This document shows positions 1 to 8,022 of a stretch of DNA of 64,000 nt, in pieces. The DNA comes from Geminicoccaceae bacterium (GTDB taxonomy: Bacteria > Pseudomonadota > Alphaproteobacteria > Geminicoccales > Geminicoccaceae): NCBI GenBank assembly GCA_020638465.1, contig JACKIM010000001.1, positions 1,744,501-1,808,500 on the forward strand. The letters run 5' to 3'. The position numbers and the translations under genes are program-made. Each line of letters begins with the position of its first letter. Positions within the stretch are counted from its first letter, which is position 1. The notes beneath the pieces were generated by a model. It was not told the origin of the DNA. It searched no databases and saw only the letters and a program-made list of their open reading frames with translations.

Positions 1-1167
1 GAAGCAGAACACCTGGTCCTGAAAAATCTCCAACTTGGTATGTTCGAGGAAATCCTCGGGGCTGGCGGCATGTTCGAGAATGTCGAGCAGTTCGCGGATC
101 CAGCGATAGCGCTTGCCATCGGTGACGGCGTTGTCCTGCTGCTTGTAGGCCCAGTGGGCGGCAACTCCCAGTTCGGCGACCTCGTGCATCTGCCGGGTGC
201 GGATCTGAACCTCGATCTTGCGCCGTTCCGGGCCGATGATGGTGGTGTGCAGCGATCGGTAGCCGTTGGGTTTCGGAGTGCTGATGAAGTCCTTGAAACG
301 GCCCGGAAGCATGGAATATTCGGCGTGAATGCACCCCAATGCGGCATAGCATTCCCCGACGCTGTCGACGAGCACGCGAAAGGCCATGATATCGGCCAAC
401 TGTTCGAAGCTGATGTTCTTGCGCTGCATCTTGCGCCAGATCGAGACCGGCGACTTCTCGCGGCCGCTGATATCGGCCTCGATGCCGTCCCGGCTCAGCG
501 TTTCCTGCACGCCCGCCACGATCCGGGCTATGAGCCCGGTATCGTCCCGGCGCAGTTGTTGCAAGCGGTGCTGGATGCTGTCGTAGGCATCCGGCCACTG
601 CTCCTTGAAGGCGAGATCCTCAAGCTCGGCCTTGAGTTTCTCCATGCCGATACGTGCGGCAAGCGGCGCATAGATCTCGGCTGTTTCGGTTGCGATGCGT
701 CGGCGCTTCTCGGGCTTGCCGATGAAATGCAGGGTGCGCATGTTGTGCAGGCGGTCCGCGAGCTTGACCAGCAACACCCGGATGTCCTCGGACATCGCCA
801 GCAGGAGCTTGCGGAAATTTTCAGCCTGTGCGGCCTGTGCCGACTGCAGGTGGATCTTGTTGAGCTTGGTTACGCCATCGACGAGGCGGGCAACGGTGTC
901 GCCGAACAGGCTGCGGATTTCGTCCAGCGTGACGCCCGTGTCCTCGACCGTATCGTGCAACAGGCCCGTCGCGATCGAAGCGCTGTCGAGCTTGTAGCCG
1001 GCAAGGATACCGGCCACTTCGACGGGATGGTGAAAGTACGGGTCCCCCGAAGCCCGCAACTGCGTCCCGTGCGCCTTCATGGCGAAGACATAGGCCCGAT
1101 TGAGGAGGTTTTCGTCGGCGTTGGGATCGTAGGACTTGACGAGTTCGACAAGGTCATATTGACGCAT
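1..1167 (-). CDS. rsh: RelA/SpoT family (p)ppGpp synthetase/hydrolase, N-terminal part
   Basis: Bifunctional stringent-response enzyme that makes and degrades (p)ppGpp. Only the first ~389 residues are present; the C-terminal TGS/ACT part lies beyond the left edge. The reverse-strand translation begins MRQYDLVELV, then shows the HD hydrolase domain (HHPVEV, LLHDTVEDTG, LADRLHNMRTL), followed by the synthetase domain (GRFKDFISTPKPNGYRSLHT, HEVAELGVAAHWAYK). Intact HD and synthetase motifs suggest both activities. The start is the ATG at 1167, which matches where family members usually begin. The frame stays open upstream through the gap to rpoZ, and no good ribosome-binding site is visible, so the start is moderately certain. 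It lies 175 bases downstream of rpoZ in the same direction, an arrangement common in Alphaproteobacteria. Confidence 0.95.
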   Translation of the reverse strand, partial: MRQYDLVELVKSYDPNADENLLNRAYVFAMKAHGTQLRASGDPYFHHPVEVAGILAGYKLDSASIATGLLHDTVEDTGVTLDEIRSLFGDTVARLVDGVTKLNKIHLQSAQAAQAENFRKLLLAMSEDIRVLLVKLADRLHNMRTLHFIGKPEKRRRIATETAEIYAPLAARIGMEKLKAELEDLAFKEQWPDAYDSIQHRLQQLRRDDTGLIARIVAGVQETLSRDGIEADISGREKSPVSIWRKMQRKNISFEQLADIMAFRVLVDSVGECYAALGCIHAEYSMLPGRFKDFISTPKPNGYRSLHTTIIGPERRKIEVQIRTRQMHEVAELGVAAHWAYKQQDNAVTDGKRYRWIRELLDILEHAASPEDFLEHTKLEIFQDQVFCF

Positions 1168-1342
1168 GACCCGCTTGCGCGGTGCCTGAACAGCTTCACT
1201 CCCGCCATTCAAGGCCCGGGAACCGCTGCCATCCGTGACAAGCGGCCTCGCCGGTGCGGGCTGTCGAACGCTTTCCCCGCCGCCGACAACCTCCGGCGGG
1301 GCGCGCAATCTGTCTAGGCGGTCAGGCGGCGAGCGTTCCGTT

Positions 1343-1708
1343 TCAGTCCTCCTCCTCCACGTCCATGTCGCCGTAGCTCAGTCCCTCGGGCATCTCGTCG
1401 CCTTCGGCGCCAACCATCGGACGGCTGGGCATCAGCGCCTCGAGTTCCTGCGCCAGATCCTCCGGCTCTTCTTCGTCGCCTTCCACATGACGGCGCAGGC
1501 CATGGATCAATTCGTAACGAAGATGGTCGAGGTCGACGGTCTCGTCGGCGATCTCGCGCAGCGCCACGACCGGATTCTTGTCGTTATCGCGATCGATCGT
1601 GAGAGCGGCTCCGGCAGACACGTCGCGTGCACGCTGCGACGCAAGCATGACCAGCTCGAAACGGCTGGGAACGCGCTCGACGCAATCCTCGACAGTGATG
1701 CGCGCCAT
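1343..1708 (-). CDS. rpoZ: DNA-directed RNA polymerase omega subunit
   Basis: Small subunit that helps fold and assemble the beta-prime subunit of RNA polymerase. The 121-residue product starts MARITVEDCVERVPSRFELV and continues with LASQRARDVSAGA, the family's conserved N-terminal core. After residue ~75 there is a strongly acidic tail ending DMDVEEED, longer than the ~90-residue E. coli protein but usual in Alphaproteobacteria. It sits directly upstream of rsh on the same strand, so the two may be cotranscribed. The preceding gene is divergent, so the promoter should lie within 1709-2020. Confidence 0.96.
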   Translation of the reverse strand: MARITVEDCVERVPSRFELVMLASQRARDVSAGAALTIDRDNDKNPVVALREIADETVDLDHLRYELIHGLRRHVEGDEEEPEDLAQELEALMPSRPMVGAEGDEMPEGLSYGDMDVEEED

Positions 1709-2020
1709 GGCGGAATGACTCCATTGTAAATCGGTTACAGCAAGCTGAGCATGCTCTTAGCCCAATGTCGGTGCCGACGCAAACCCACTGTGTAGCATGA
1801 AACGGCGCGTTCGGATAAGATGGATCTTTCACAAGAGGTGGATTATACACGGCAAGCGTGATTGGAGGAGCGTTGTCTCGCATATATTACGGTTTCCCGG
1901 AATGGAACGCATCGAAGCGTTGCCGGACCGACGGGCATGTTTCAATGCGCGGCCGGAAACTTCCGCGGCTGCGCTCTTGGTTACGCATAATGACAACGTG
2001 CCGAAAAAATGGAGATTAAC
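1709..2020. other. Divergent intergenic region between rpoZ and the NYN gene
   Basis: About 310 bases separating the rpoZ start (minus) from the NYN gene (plus). It should hold promoters for both directions. I see no clear -35/-10 pair, hairpin, RNA gene or conserved small ORF. The short open frames here resemble no protein I know. Confidence 0.5.
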
Positions 2021-2665
2021 ATGGCACGGCTAACAGCCCTCAGACATATCCGCGAAGAAGACCGTGTGGCTCTCTTCATCGACGGCGCCAATCTGTTCCA
2101 GGCCGCACGTGCTCTCGACTTCGATATCGACTACAAGCGCCTGCTGGATGTTTTTGCCAGTCGCTCGAGGTTGATCCGAGCTTACTACTATACGGCCCTG
2201 CTTGATGAGCAGGAATACTCCCCGATCCGTCCGCTGGTCGACTGGCTCGACTACAACGGCTTTACCATGGTGACGAAGCCGCTCAAGGAATTCACGCAGT
2301 CCACCGGCCGCAGGAAATTCAAGGGAAACATGGATGTCGAAATCGCCGTGCAGGCGATGGAGATCGCCCCGTTTGTCGACCATGTCATCCTCATGTCCGG
2401 CGACGGCGACTTTCGCGTGCTTGTCGAGGCGTTGCAGCGGCGTGGTGTCAGGGTGACGGTTGTCAGCACGATTCGTCCGCAGCCGCCGATGATCGCCGAC
2501 GAATTGCGCCGTCAGGCAGATTTTTTCGTGGATCTCGCCCAGTTCGAGGATCTCATCGCCCGGGAACATACGGGTGGCCGGGACGATCAGCGTCGCGATT
2601 TCGATGACCATGACGATGATCGCGGAGACCTCGAGGAGGACGACGAAGAGTTCTATGACGAGTGA
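2021..2665 (+). CDS. NYN domain (LabA/DUF88-type) putative ribonuclease
   Basis: Member of the PIN-like NYN superfamily, predicted metal-dependent RNases; the substrate is unknown. The acidic residues expected at the active site are visible: FIDGANLF near the N-terminus, MDVEIAVQAM about residue 95, and LMSGDGDF about residue 120. The last ~40 residues form a charged tail (DDDRGDLEEDDEEFYDE) that could be a disordered protein or RNA contact. Two ATGs compete. The one at 2009 has no ribosome-binding site, whereas 2021 has GGAG six bases upstream, so 2021 is chosen, giving 214 residues. The end overlaps the start of the uracil-DNA glycosylase gene by 11 bases, implying coupled translation. Confidence 0.88.
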   Translation: MARLTALRHIREEDRVALFIDGANLFQAARALDFDIDYKRLLDVFASRSRLIRAYYYTALLDEQEYSPIRPLVDWLDYNGFTMVTKPLKEFTQSTGRRKFKGNMDVEIAVQAMEIAPFVDHVILMSGDGDFRVLVEALQRRGVRVTVVSTIRPQPPMIADELRRQADFFVDLAQFEDLIAREHTGGRDDQRRDFDDHDDDRGDLEEDDEEFYDE

Positions 2666-3320
2666 GAATTCGATGGTGGCGTGGACCGTCCGGTCTGCGC
2701 CACCGCCCGACTGCCGCCGCTGTTCCCGACTTGCCGGTTTCCTCGATGAGCAGCGCCGTCGGCAGCCGGCCTGGCACAATCGGCCGGTGCCCGCCTTTGG
2801 CGCACGCGATGCCCAGCTCCTCATTGTCGGCCTGGCTCCGGGCCTGTCGGGAGCCAATCGGACGGGGCGGCCATTTACCGGTGATTTTGCCGGGGAAGTG
2901 CTGTATGCGGCGCTGGCCCGGCATGGATGGTCGAAGGGCGAGTTCGACGCACGGCCCGACGATGGGCTGCAATTGATCGATTGCAGGATTGTCAATGCCG
3001 TGCGTTGCGTGCCTCCGGCGAACAAGCCGACAACCGGAGAAATCAATAATTGTCGGGAATTTCTGCTGGACGAGATCAATCAGACACCGCGTCCTGGCAT
3101 CCTGTTCGCTCTTGGCCGCATTGCCCATGGGACCCTCCTGCGGGCCCTTGAGATCAGGACCAGCGAAGTTCCCTTTCGTCATGGCCAGGTGACCAGGCTT
3201 GCCGATGGCCGTCATCTCGTGTCGAGTTATCACTGTTCGCGATATAACGTGAATACCGGACGACTTACCGTGGAAATGTTCGACAAAGTCATGACCGCCA
3301 TCGATCGCCTGCGTAGCTGA
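2655..3320 (+). CDS. Family 5 (UDGb-type) uracil-DNA glycosylase
   Basis: Removes uracil and related deaminated bases from DNA, starting base-excision repair. The 221-residue protein has the UDGb motifs in order: GLAPG...NRTGRPFTGD (residues ~59-77), VRCVPPANKP (~117-124) and SYHCSRYNVNTGRL (~191-204). Cys20, Cys23, Cys118 and Cys133 fit the four iron-sulfur ligands of family 4/5 enzymes. The ATG at 2655 keeps the first cysteine pair and overlaps the upstream NYN gene by 11 bases; a second ATG at 2673 is possible. Next to ada, it forms a small DNA-repair neighbourhood. Confidence 0.9.
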   Translation: MTSENSMVAWTVRSAPPPDCRRCSRLAGFLDEQRRRQPAWHNRPVPAFGARDAQLLIVGLAPGLSGANRTGRPFTGDFAGEVLYAALARHGWSKGEFDARPDDGLQLIDCRIVNAVRCVPPANKPTTGEINNCREFLLDEINQTPRPGILFALGRIAHGTLLRALEIRTSEVPFRHGQVTRLADGRHLVSSYHCSRYNVNTGRLTVEMFDKVMTAIDRLRS

Positions 3321-3494
3321 CGCCCCTGTCTGTCTACCCGCAGGGTGCGGACCTCGAATTACCAACCGTGTTTGCGGAGTGACCCGGTGCCGTCCGGGCC
3401 ATAGGCTGCATGCGTTGGATGCAGTGTGCATTCGACGGCATGCGGGAGATGGCGGGTGTTTGATCGAAGTCTGGAAAACGGGAAGGAGCGGGAG

Positions 3495-4577
3495 GTGAAC
3501 CGTGTCGGCGAGACGCTCGATGACCTGCGCTGGCGCATCATCCATGGCGGTGAGGCCGGCAGGAACATGGATCGCTCATTCTTCTATGCCGTGCGCACGA
3601 CCGGAATTTACTGCCGCCCGGATTGCCGCTCGAAACGGCCGCGACGTGAGAACACGCTGTTCTTCGATGATCCCCGCGACGCTGAAATGGCCGGCTTTCG
3701 TCCGTGTCTGCGCTGCCGGCCCCGCGGTGACGATGAAGACAGTCGGAAGCTGATCCAGATTTGTGAGTTGATCGACGCCAGTGACGATGTACCCGTGCTG
3801 GCCGATCTTGCCGCGGCTGCCGGGATCGGTGGCGAGCGATTGCGCAAGATGTTCCGCCTTCGGCTTGGCATCACACCGCAGGTCTTTGCCCAGGCGAGGC
3901 GACGTCAGCGTCTGCGTGACTTGTTACCGGGGGCGGATAGCGTCACCGGTGCATTTTATGACGCGGGCTATGGCGGGAGCAGTCGTTTCTATGAAAAGGA
4001 TGGTCAACGACTTGGCATGAAGCCCAAATGCTACCGCCGTGGCGGCGTTGGCGAACGCATCTCGTTCATGACGGCCGATTGCCCGCTTGGCCGCATGCTT
4101 GTCGCCCGTACGGCGGCGGGGATCTGTACCATCGAAATAGGCGATGACGATCAAGCGCTCGAAGCGGCCCTGCGCAAGCGCTTCGACAGGGCATGTCTGA
4201 CACCGGAACCGAGTGATGGTGACTGGAAGCGGATTGTCATGACCGTCATTGACCTGATCGAGGAGCCGCAGCGGAGCCATGACCTGCCATTGGACATCCG
4301 CGGTACCGCCTTTCAGGAGCGGGTATGGCAAGGTCTGATGACGATTCCCTGTGGCGAGACATGGTCCTATGCGCAGGTGGCGCGGGCGATTGGTGCGCCG
4401 ACGGCCGTTCGTGCCGTTGCGAGTGCCTGCGCCCGCAATCCGCTGCTGCTGGCCATCCCGTGTCACAGGGTCGTTCGTGAAGATGGATCGATTGGTGGAT
4501 ATCGGGCTGGAACGGACCGCAAGCGGCATATTCTCGAAAACGAGAGATCGAAGATCAAAAAAAACGATACCGCTTAA
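3495..4577 (+). CDS. ada: Bifunctional Ada: DNA-methyl acceptor, transcription regulator, O6-methylguanine methyltransferase
   Basis: Repairs methylphosphotriesters and O6-methylguanine by suicidal methyl transfer, and after N-terminal methylation activates its regulon. The N-terminal zinc domain has Cys40, Cys44, Cys71 and Cys74 (YAVRTTGIYCRPDC, GFRPCLRCRP). An AraC-type helix-turn-helix follows (~90-183), and the methyltransferase domain has the acceptor Cys323 in PCHRVV. With the GTG at 3495, preceded by AAGGAG at good spacing, the protein is 360 residues and every cysteine falls two positions after its E. coli counterpart, strongly supporting this start over the longer frame from 3426. 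All catalytic cysteines are present. Confidence 0.96.
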   Translation: MNRVGETLDDLRWRIIHGGEAGRNMDRSFFYAVRTTGIYCRPDCRSKRPRRENTLFFDDPRDAEMAGFRPCLRCRPRGDDEDSRKLIQICELIDASDDVPVLADLAAAAGIGGERLRKMFRLRLGITPQVFAQARRRQRLRDLLPGADSVTGAFYDAGYGGSSRFYEKDGQRLGMKPKCYRRGGVGERISFMTADCPLGRMLVARTAAGICTIEIGDDDQALEAALRKRFDRACLTPEPSDGDWKRIVMTVIDLIEEPQRSHDLPLDIRGTAFQERVWQGLMTIPCGETWSYAQVARAIGAPTAVRAVASACARNPLLLAIPCHRVVREDGSIGGYRAGTDRKRHILENERSKIKKNDTA

Positions 4578-4639
4578 CCGTTTCTTCACCACGAGGCATT
4601 CATTATCCGCTTGAATGGATGTTGCCGGAGATCCCTTGG

Positions 4640-5812
4640 ATGTTTTCGTCGAAACTGCAGCTGTGTCGTACCGGATTGGTAGCAACCGCGCTGGTTCTGA
4701 CCCTTGCCGGTTGCCAGATGGGTCCGGGCGATGCGCCCCGTACCCCCGGCGCACGTGCGGAACTGGGCGAACTGGGCCCCGCCGCCCAGGCGGAGCGATT
4801 GCTGCGCATGGCCAGGGATGCCCAGGGTTCGGGTGATCTGGCAACGGCGGCGGCGCTCTATGACCATGTCCTGGCGCGCGAGCCGAAAAACCTCGACGCC
4901 CTGCGGTCGTTGGGGGGTGTTCTCGACAAGCTGGGCCGCCCGCAGGAGGCCAGCGAGGCCTATTCCGCTGCACTGGCAGTCTCGACCGATGATATCGAAT
5001 CCACACTCGGCTATGCCAGGTCCATGATCGCGCTGGGGCGTCCCGAAGCCGCTGCCGCGCATGTTGACCCCGTCCTCGAAAAACATCCCGATGATCTGCA
5101 TATCATCAACATGGCGGCCGTGATCTACGACATGCAGGCAGAGCATGCCAGGGCCGCGGAACTCTACCGACGCGGACTGTACTATGATCCGTCGTCAATT
5201 TCGCTTCAGAACAATCTGGGTCTGTCGCTGGCTCTTTCCGGTGATACCGAAGGAGCGATCGGCGTTCTGAAGCCTTTGGCCGAGAGCGGTGATTCTACAC
5301 CTCGCATTCGTCAGAATCTCGCACTCGCCTACGGTCTGAACGGCGACATTCTCGCGGCGAGGAGGATTGCAAGCCTCGATCTCGATGCTGCGGCCGTGGA
5401 CAACAATCTTGCCTACTATTCCGGCCTGCAGGCCATGCAGCCCAGTCAGACGAGGGCGGCGGTGTTGCGCCCGGATATAACGGCGTTGCCGCTGGGCCAG
5501 TCCCGGGAACTCGGGACCAACGTGGTTGTCGGAATTGGGCTGGGCGGAGAAGATCTCTCGGTCGGGGGAGGGCCGGTCGAGAGCTGGTTCCTTGACCTTG
5601 GCGAATATGGCACGGCGGAGGCCGCGATTGCGCGCTGGTCCGTCTTGCAGACCCGCTTTGCAGACCTGACGCGCGGCCTGCAGCCCTTGGCCCAGGATGG
5701 AACAGGAAACGAACCGCTCCTCGTCGGCCCGGTGGCGACCGCGGCGGAGGCCACCCGCCTATGCCGCGTCCTGAGCGCACAATCAGCTTCGTGTACACCG
5801 GTTCAACTGTAA
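4640..5812 (+). CDS. TPR-repeat lipoprotein with C-terminal SPOR-like domain
   Basis: Predicted outer- or inner-membrane-anchored periplasmic scaffold. The start at 4640 has GGAG nine bases upstream and gives a lipoprotein signal with lipobox LAGC about residue 25; an ATG at 4619 would add seven residues. Residues ~50-230 are TetraTricoPeptide helices of the TadD/NrfG sort (GDLATAAALYDHVLAREPKN, DDLHIINMAAVIYDMQAEHA). The last ~80 residues (SWFLDLGEYGTAEAA, LLVGPVATAAEATRLCR) look like a SPOR domain, which in other proteins binds denuded glycan strands of peptidoglycan. A cell-envelope or septal role follows by inference. No tad genes are nearby. Confidence 0.82.
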   Translation: MFSSKLQLCRTGLVATALVLTLAGCQMGPGDAPRTPGARAELGELGPAAQAERLLRMARDAQGSGDLATAAALYDHVLAREPKNLDALRSLGGVLDKLGRPQEASEAYSAALAVSTDDIESTLGYARSMIALGRPEAAAAHVDPVLEKHPDDLHIINMAAVIYDMQAEHARAAELYRRGLYYDPSSISLQNNLGLSLALSGDTEGAIGVLKPLAESGDSTPRIRQNLALAYGLNGDILAARRIASLDLDAAAVDNNLAYYSGLQAMQPSQTRAAVLRPDITALPLGQSRELGTNVVVGIGLGGEDLSVGGGPVESWFLDLGEYGTAEAAIARWSVLQTRFADLTRGLQPLAQDGTGNEPLLVGPVATAAEATRLCRVLSAQSASCTPVQL

Positions 5813-5845
5813 GGAACCCCTGACCCTTTCCCCGCTGGTCCGGAT

Positions 5846-6062
5846 ATCATCCGCAATGTAGGCCAGCATGCCTTCCTCAGCCCTGTCCACCAGTGTGAAG
5901 AGCTTCGGTAGCTTGGGGTGCATCTGGTCGGCATGGGCATCTGGTCGGCAACCTGACGCCACTGTGCCCTGGCAGCCGCATGGTCGGGTTGGGCGAACGC
6001 CGTGGCGATGAAGGCCGAGACAGCCTGGTGGCTGTTTTCCCGGCATGTACCAAGGCATTGTC
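5846..6062 (-). pseudogene. Decayed IS256-family (mutator) transposase fragment
   Basis: Three reverse-strand frames together spell part of the C-terminal third of an IS256-type transposase: NALVHAGK (about 6059-6036), then SHQAVSAFIATAFAQPDHA and AQWRQVADQM (down to ~5938), then PKLPKLFTLVDRAEEGMLAYI (~5917-5850). The first shift is consistent with a lost base in an A run. The second coincides with a 14-base repeat at 5920-5933 and 5937-5950, a 17-base-period tandem duplication. Neither the N-terminal catalytic part nor inverted repeats remain. It lies between two intact plus-strand genes and is certainly non-functional. Confidence 0.82.
5920..5950. repeat. Short tandem duplication inside the IS256 remnant
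   Basis: GCATCTGGTCGGCA occurs at 5920-5933 and again at 5937-5950, a 17-base period. As 17 is not a multiple of three, it shifts the transposase frame at this point. Confidence 0.9.
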
Positions 6063-6191
6063 TCACGGGCCGGCCTGCCATTTGCCCGGTCCTGATGAAA
6101 AGGGCTTGAGCGCCCGGATATTCGCCAGCACAAGAAGGTTCATTCCATCGCTTCAGGTGTCGAACACCGAGGCCATCGTCGGTACGGACCC

Positions 6192-7139
6192 ATGACTCGC
6201 CTCAATGCCTATCTTCAATCGCTCGGTCGCCGCAGTCTTTCGACCTTCTGGGAAATGGCGCGGATCATGGTGCCCATCATGATCCTGATACGCATTGCCG
6301 AGCATTACGACGTGATCGCCCGCATCAGTCCCGTCTTCGTGCCGGCAATGGAGCTGGTGAACCTGCCGGGTGCGGCGGCCATTGTCGTCCTGACCTCGAT
6401 ACTGGCCAGTCCTTACGGTGCCATTGCGACGCTGCCGCTGCTTCTGGGCCTCGACATCACCGTTGCCCAGCTCACCGCCATTTGTGCCATGATGCTGTTT
6501 GCCCATGCCATTCCTGTCGAACAGGCGATTGTCGCCCGGGCGGGTGGATCGTTCTGGGGCACGACGGCCGTGCGCCTGCTGGCCGCTGTCATCGCTGCCT
6601 GGCTCATCGACATCGTCAGCCGGACGACCGGCTATCTGGCGCAGCCAGCCAATCTTTCCCACTTTGCCGGCCTGGCCCGTCCGGAATCCACGCTCGGCGA
6701 ATGGGCATGGGCCAGTATTTCGGGCATGGGACTGCTGGCCGCGATACTCTTTGCCCTGCTGCTCCTGTTCGACATCTTCGATGCCACCGGTTTCACCCGC
6801 ATCCTCAACGGCATGCTGGCGCCACTCATGCGACTGGCGGGCCTGGATTCCTCTGTTACCTCGATCACCACGGCCGGAGCCCTGCTCGGCCTCGCCTTCG
6901 GCGGCGGGCTCATCATCGCTCGCGGCAGGGACCCATCGATCAGCCGTCGTGCGCGTACCGATGCGCTCATCTGGCTGTCCCTCTGTCACGGGTTGATCGA
7001 GGACACCGCGGTCATGGTCGCCATCGGCGGCGACTTCTGGACACTGTTCGCAGGCCGTATCCTGCTGTCGCTGGTCATCATCCGCACATGGATCCTGTTC
7101 GACAGGCGAGGCAAGGGATGCGAAACTGCTGCGGCCTGA
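6192..7139 (+). CDS. Nucleoside-recognition (Gate) domain membrane protein
   Basis: Multi-pass inner-membrane protein of the Gate/nucleoside-recognition family, related to the transport core of CNT-type carriers and SpoVB/FeoB-like gates; the substrate is not predictable. The 315 residues contain about eight hydrophobic segments in two similar halves (MARIMVPIMILIRIA near residue 22 and a second beginning WASISGMGLLAAILFALLLL near 175). Small-residue-rich stretches (ASPYGAIATLPLL, TTAGALLGLAFGGGLI) are typical of the fold. The start at 6192 follows the IS256 remnant, but the N-terminus looks complete. No transporter partner lies next to it. The neighbour downstream is convergent. Confidence 0.8.
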   Translation: MTRLNAYLQSLGRRSLSTFWEMARIMVPIMILIRIAEHYDVIARISPVFVPAMELVNLPGAAAIVVLTSILASPYGAIATLPLLLGLDITVAQLTAICAMMLFAHAIPVEQAIVARAGGSFWGTTAVRLLAAVIAAWLIDIVSRTTGYLAQPANLSHFAGLARPESTLGEWAWASISGMGLLAAILFALLLLFDIFDATGFTRILNGMLAPLMRLAGLDSSVTSITTAGALLGLAFGGGLIIARGRDPSISRRARTDALIWLSLCHGLIEDTAVMVAIGGDFWTLFAGRILLSLVIIRTWILFDRRGKGCETAAA

Positions 7140-7199
7140 GATGCGACAGAATCAGGCCATGAGCAGCCGCACCGGAACGTTAAGGTCTCCCGTCGACGG

Positions 7200-7976
7200 T
7201 CATTCGCGTCCGTCACGTGTCGGGAATCGGCGGACGGCGATGCGGGCGGCTTCGAGGGCCGTTCTGACCGAACGGGCGATGTCCACCGCTTCTGGACTGT
7301 CCCCATGAACGCAGACGGTGTCGATACGGGTGGGGATGCGCTTGCCGGATGCGGCGATGATCGCACCCTCCTTCACCATTTCGACGATTCGTCCGGCGGC
7401 TTGTTGTGCATCGTGGATCACGGCACCGGGCAGGCTGCGATTGACGAGCGACGCGTCGTCATTATATGCGCGGTCTGCGAAGATTTCCGCTGCCCAGGCG
7501 CACCCCAGTTCACGGGCGGCCGCTTCCATCGGTGTGGCCGCCAGAACCAGAATGGTGATGTCGGGCGCGATGTCGAGGGCGGCCTCATAGCAGGCCCGGG
7601 CCATCGCCTTGTCGTTGGTGACCATGTTGGAGAGGGCGCCATGCAGCTTGAAGTGCCGGACTTGGCTGCCCGCCGCCCTGGCCATCGCCTGGGAGGCGCC
7701 GAGCTGGTAGCGGATCATGTTCTGCAGGTTTTCCCGGCCGGTGGGGATCGGACGGCGTCCGAAGCCGCGCAGGTCGTCCAGCCCCGGGTGGCAGCCGATG
7801 CCAACACCCTTTTCAGTGGCCAGCCGCATGGTCGTGGCCATGACATCGGGGTCGCCCGCGTGGAAACCGCAGGCAATATTCGCCGATGTGACAATATCGA
7901 GAATCTGCTCGTCATGGCCCATGACCCATGGGCCGAAGGACTCGCCGCAGTCGGCATTCAGGTCGATACGGTCCAT
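7200..7976 (-). CDS. pxpA: LamB/YcsF family protein, PxpA-like (5-oxoprolinase subunit A)
   Basis: In the PxpABC complex this subunit catalyses ATP-dependent opening of 5-oxoproline to glutamate. The 258-residue protein begins MDRIDLNADCGESFG and carries IACGFHAGDP, GCHPG and HFKLHGALSNM, hallmark motifs of the family. Length is normal. An AAGGA precedes the ATG at suitable spacing. It is the last gene of a long minus-strand sugar-transport cluster, 46 bases after the ChbG-like deacetylase gene. The partner subunits PxpB and PxpC are absent from the window, so this copy may act with distant partners or on another lactam or cyclic amide; that is inference. Confidence 0.88.
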   Translation of the reverse strand: MDRIDLNADCGESFGPWVMGHDEQILDIVTSANIACGFHAGDPDVMATTMRLATEKGVGIGCHPGLDDLRGFGRRPIPTGRENLQNMIRYQLGASQAMARAAGSQVRHFKLHGALSNMVTNDKAMARACYEAALDIAPDITILVLAATPMEAAARELGCAWAAEIFADRAYNDDASLVNRSLPGAVIHDAQQAAGRIVEMVKEGAIIAASGKRIPTRIDTVCVHGDSPEAVDIARSVRTALEAARIAVRRFPTRDGRE

Positions 7977-8022
7977 GTGACAGTCTTTCCTTGGTAATGT
8001 TGACGGAAGGTTGCCGCTGCCT

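Noticed and set aside
40..1317. 425-codon plus-strand frame at the left edge
   Set aside because: Shadow of rsh, whose HD and synthetase motifs are on the opposite strand.
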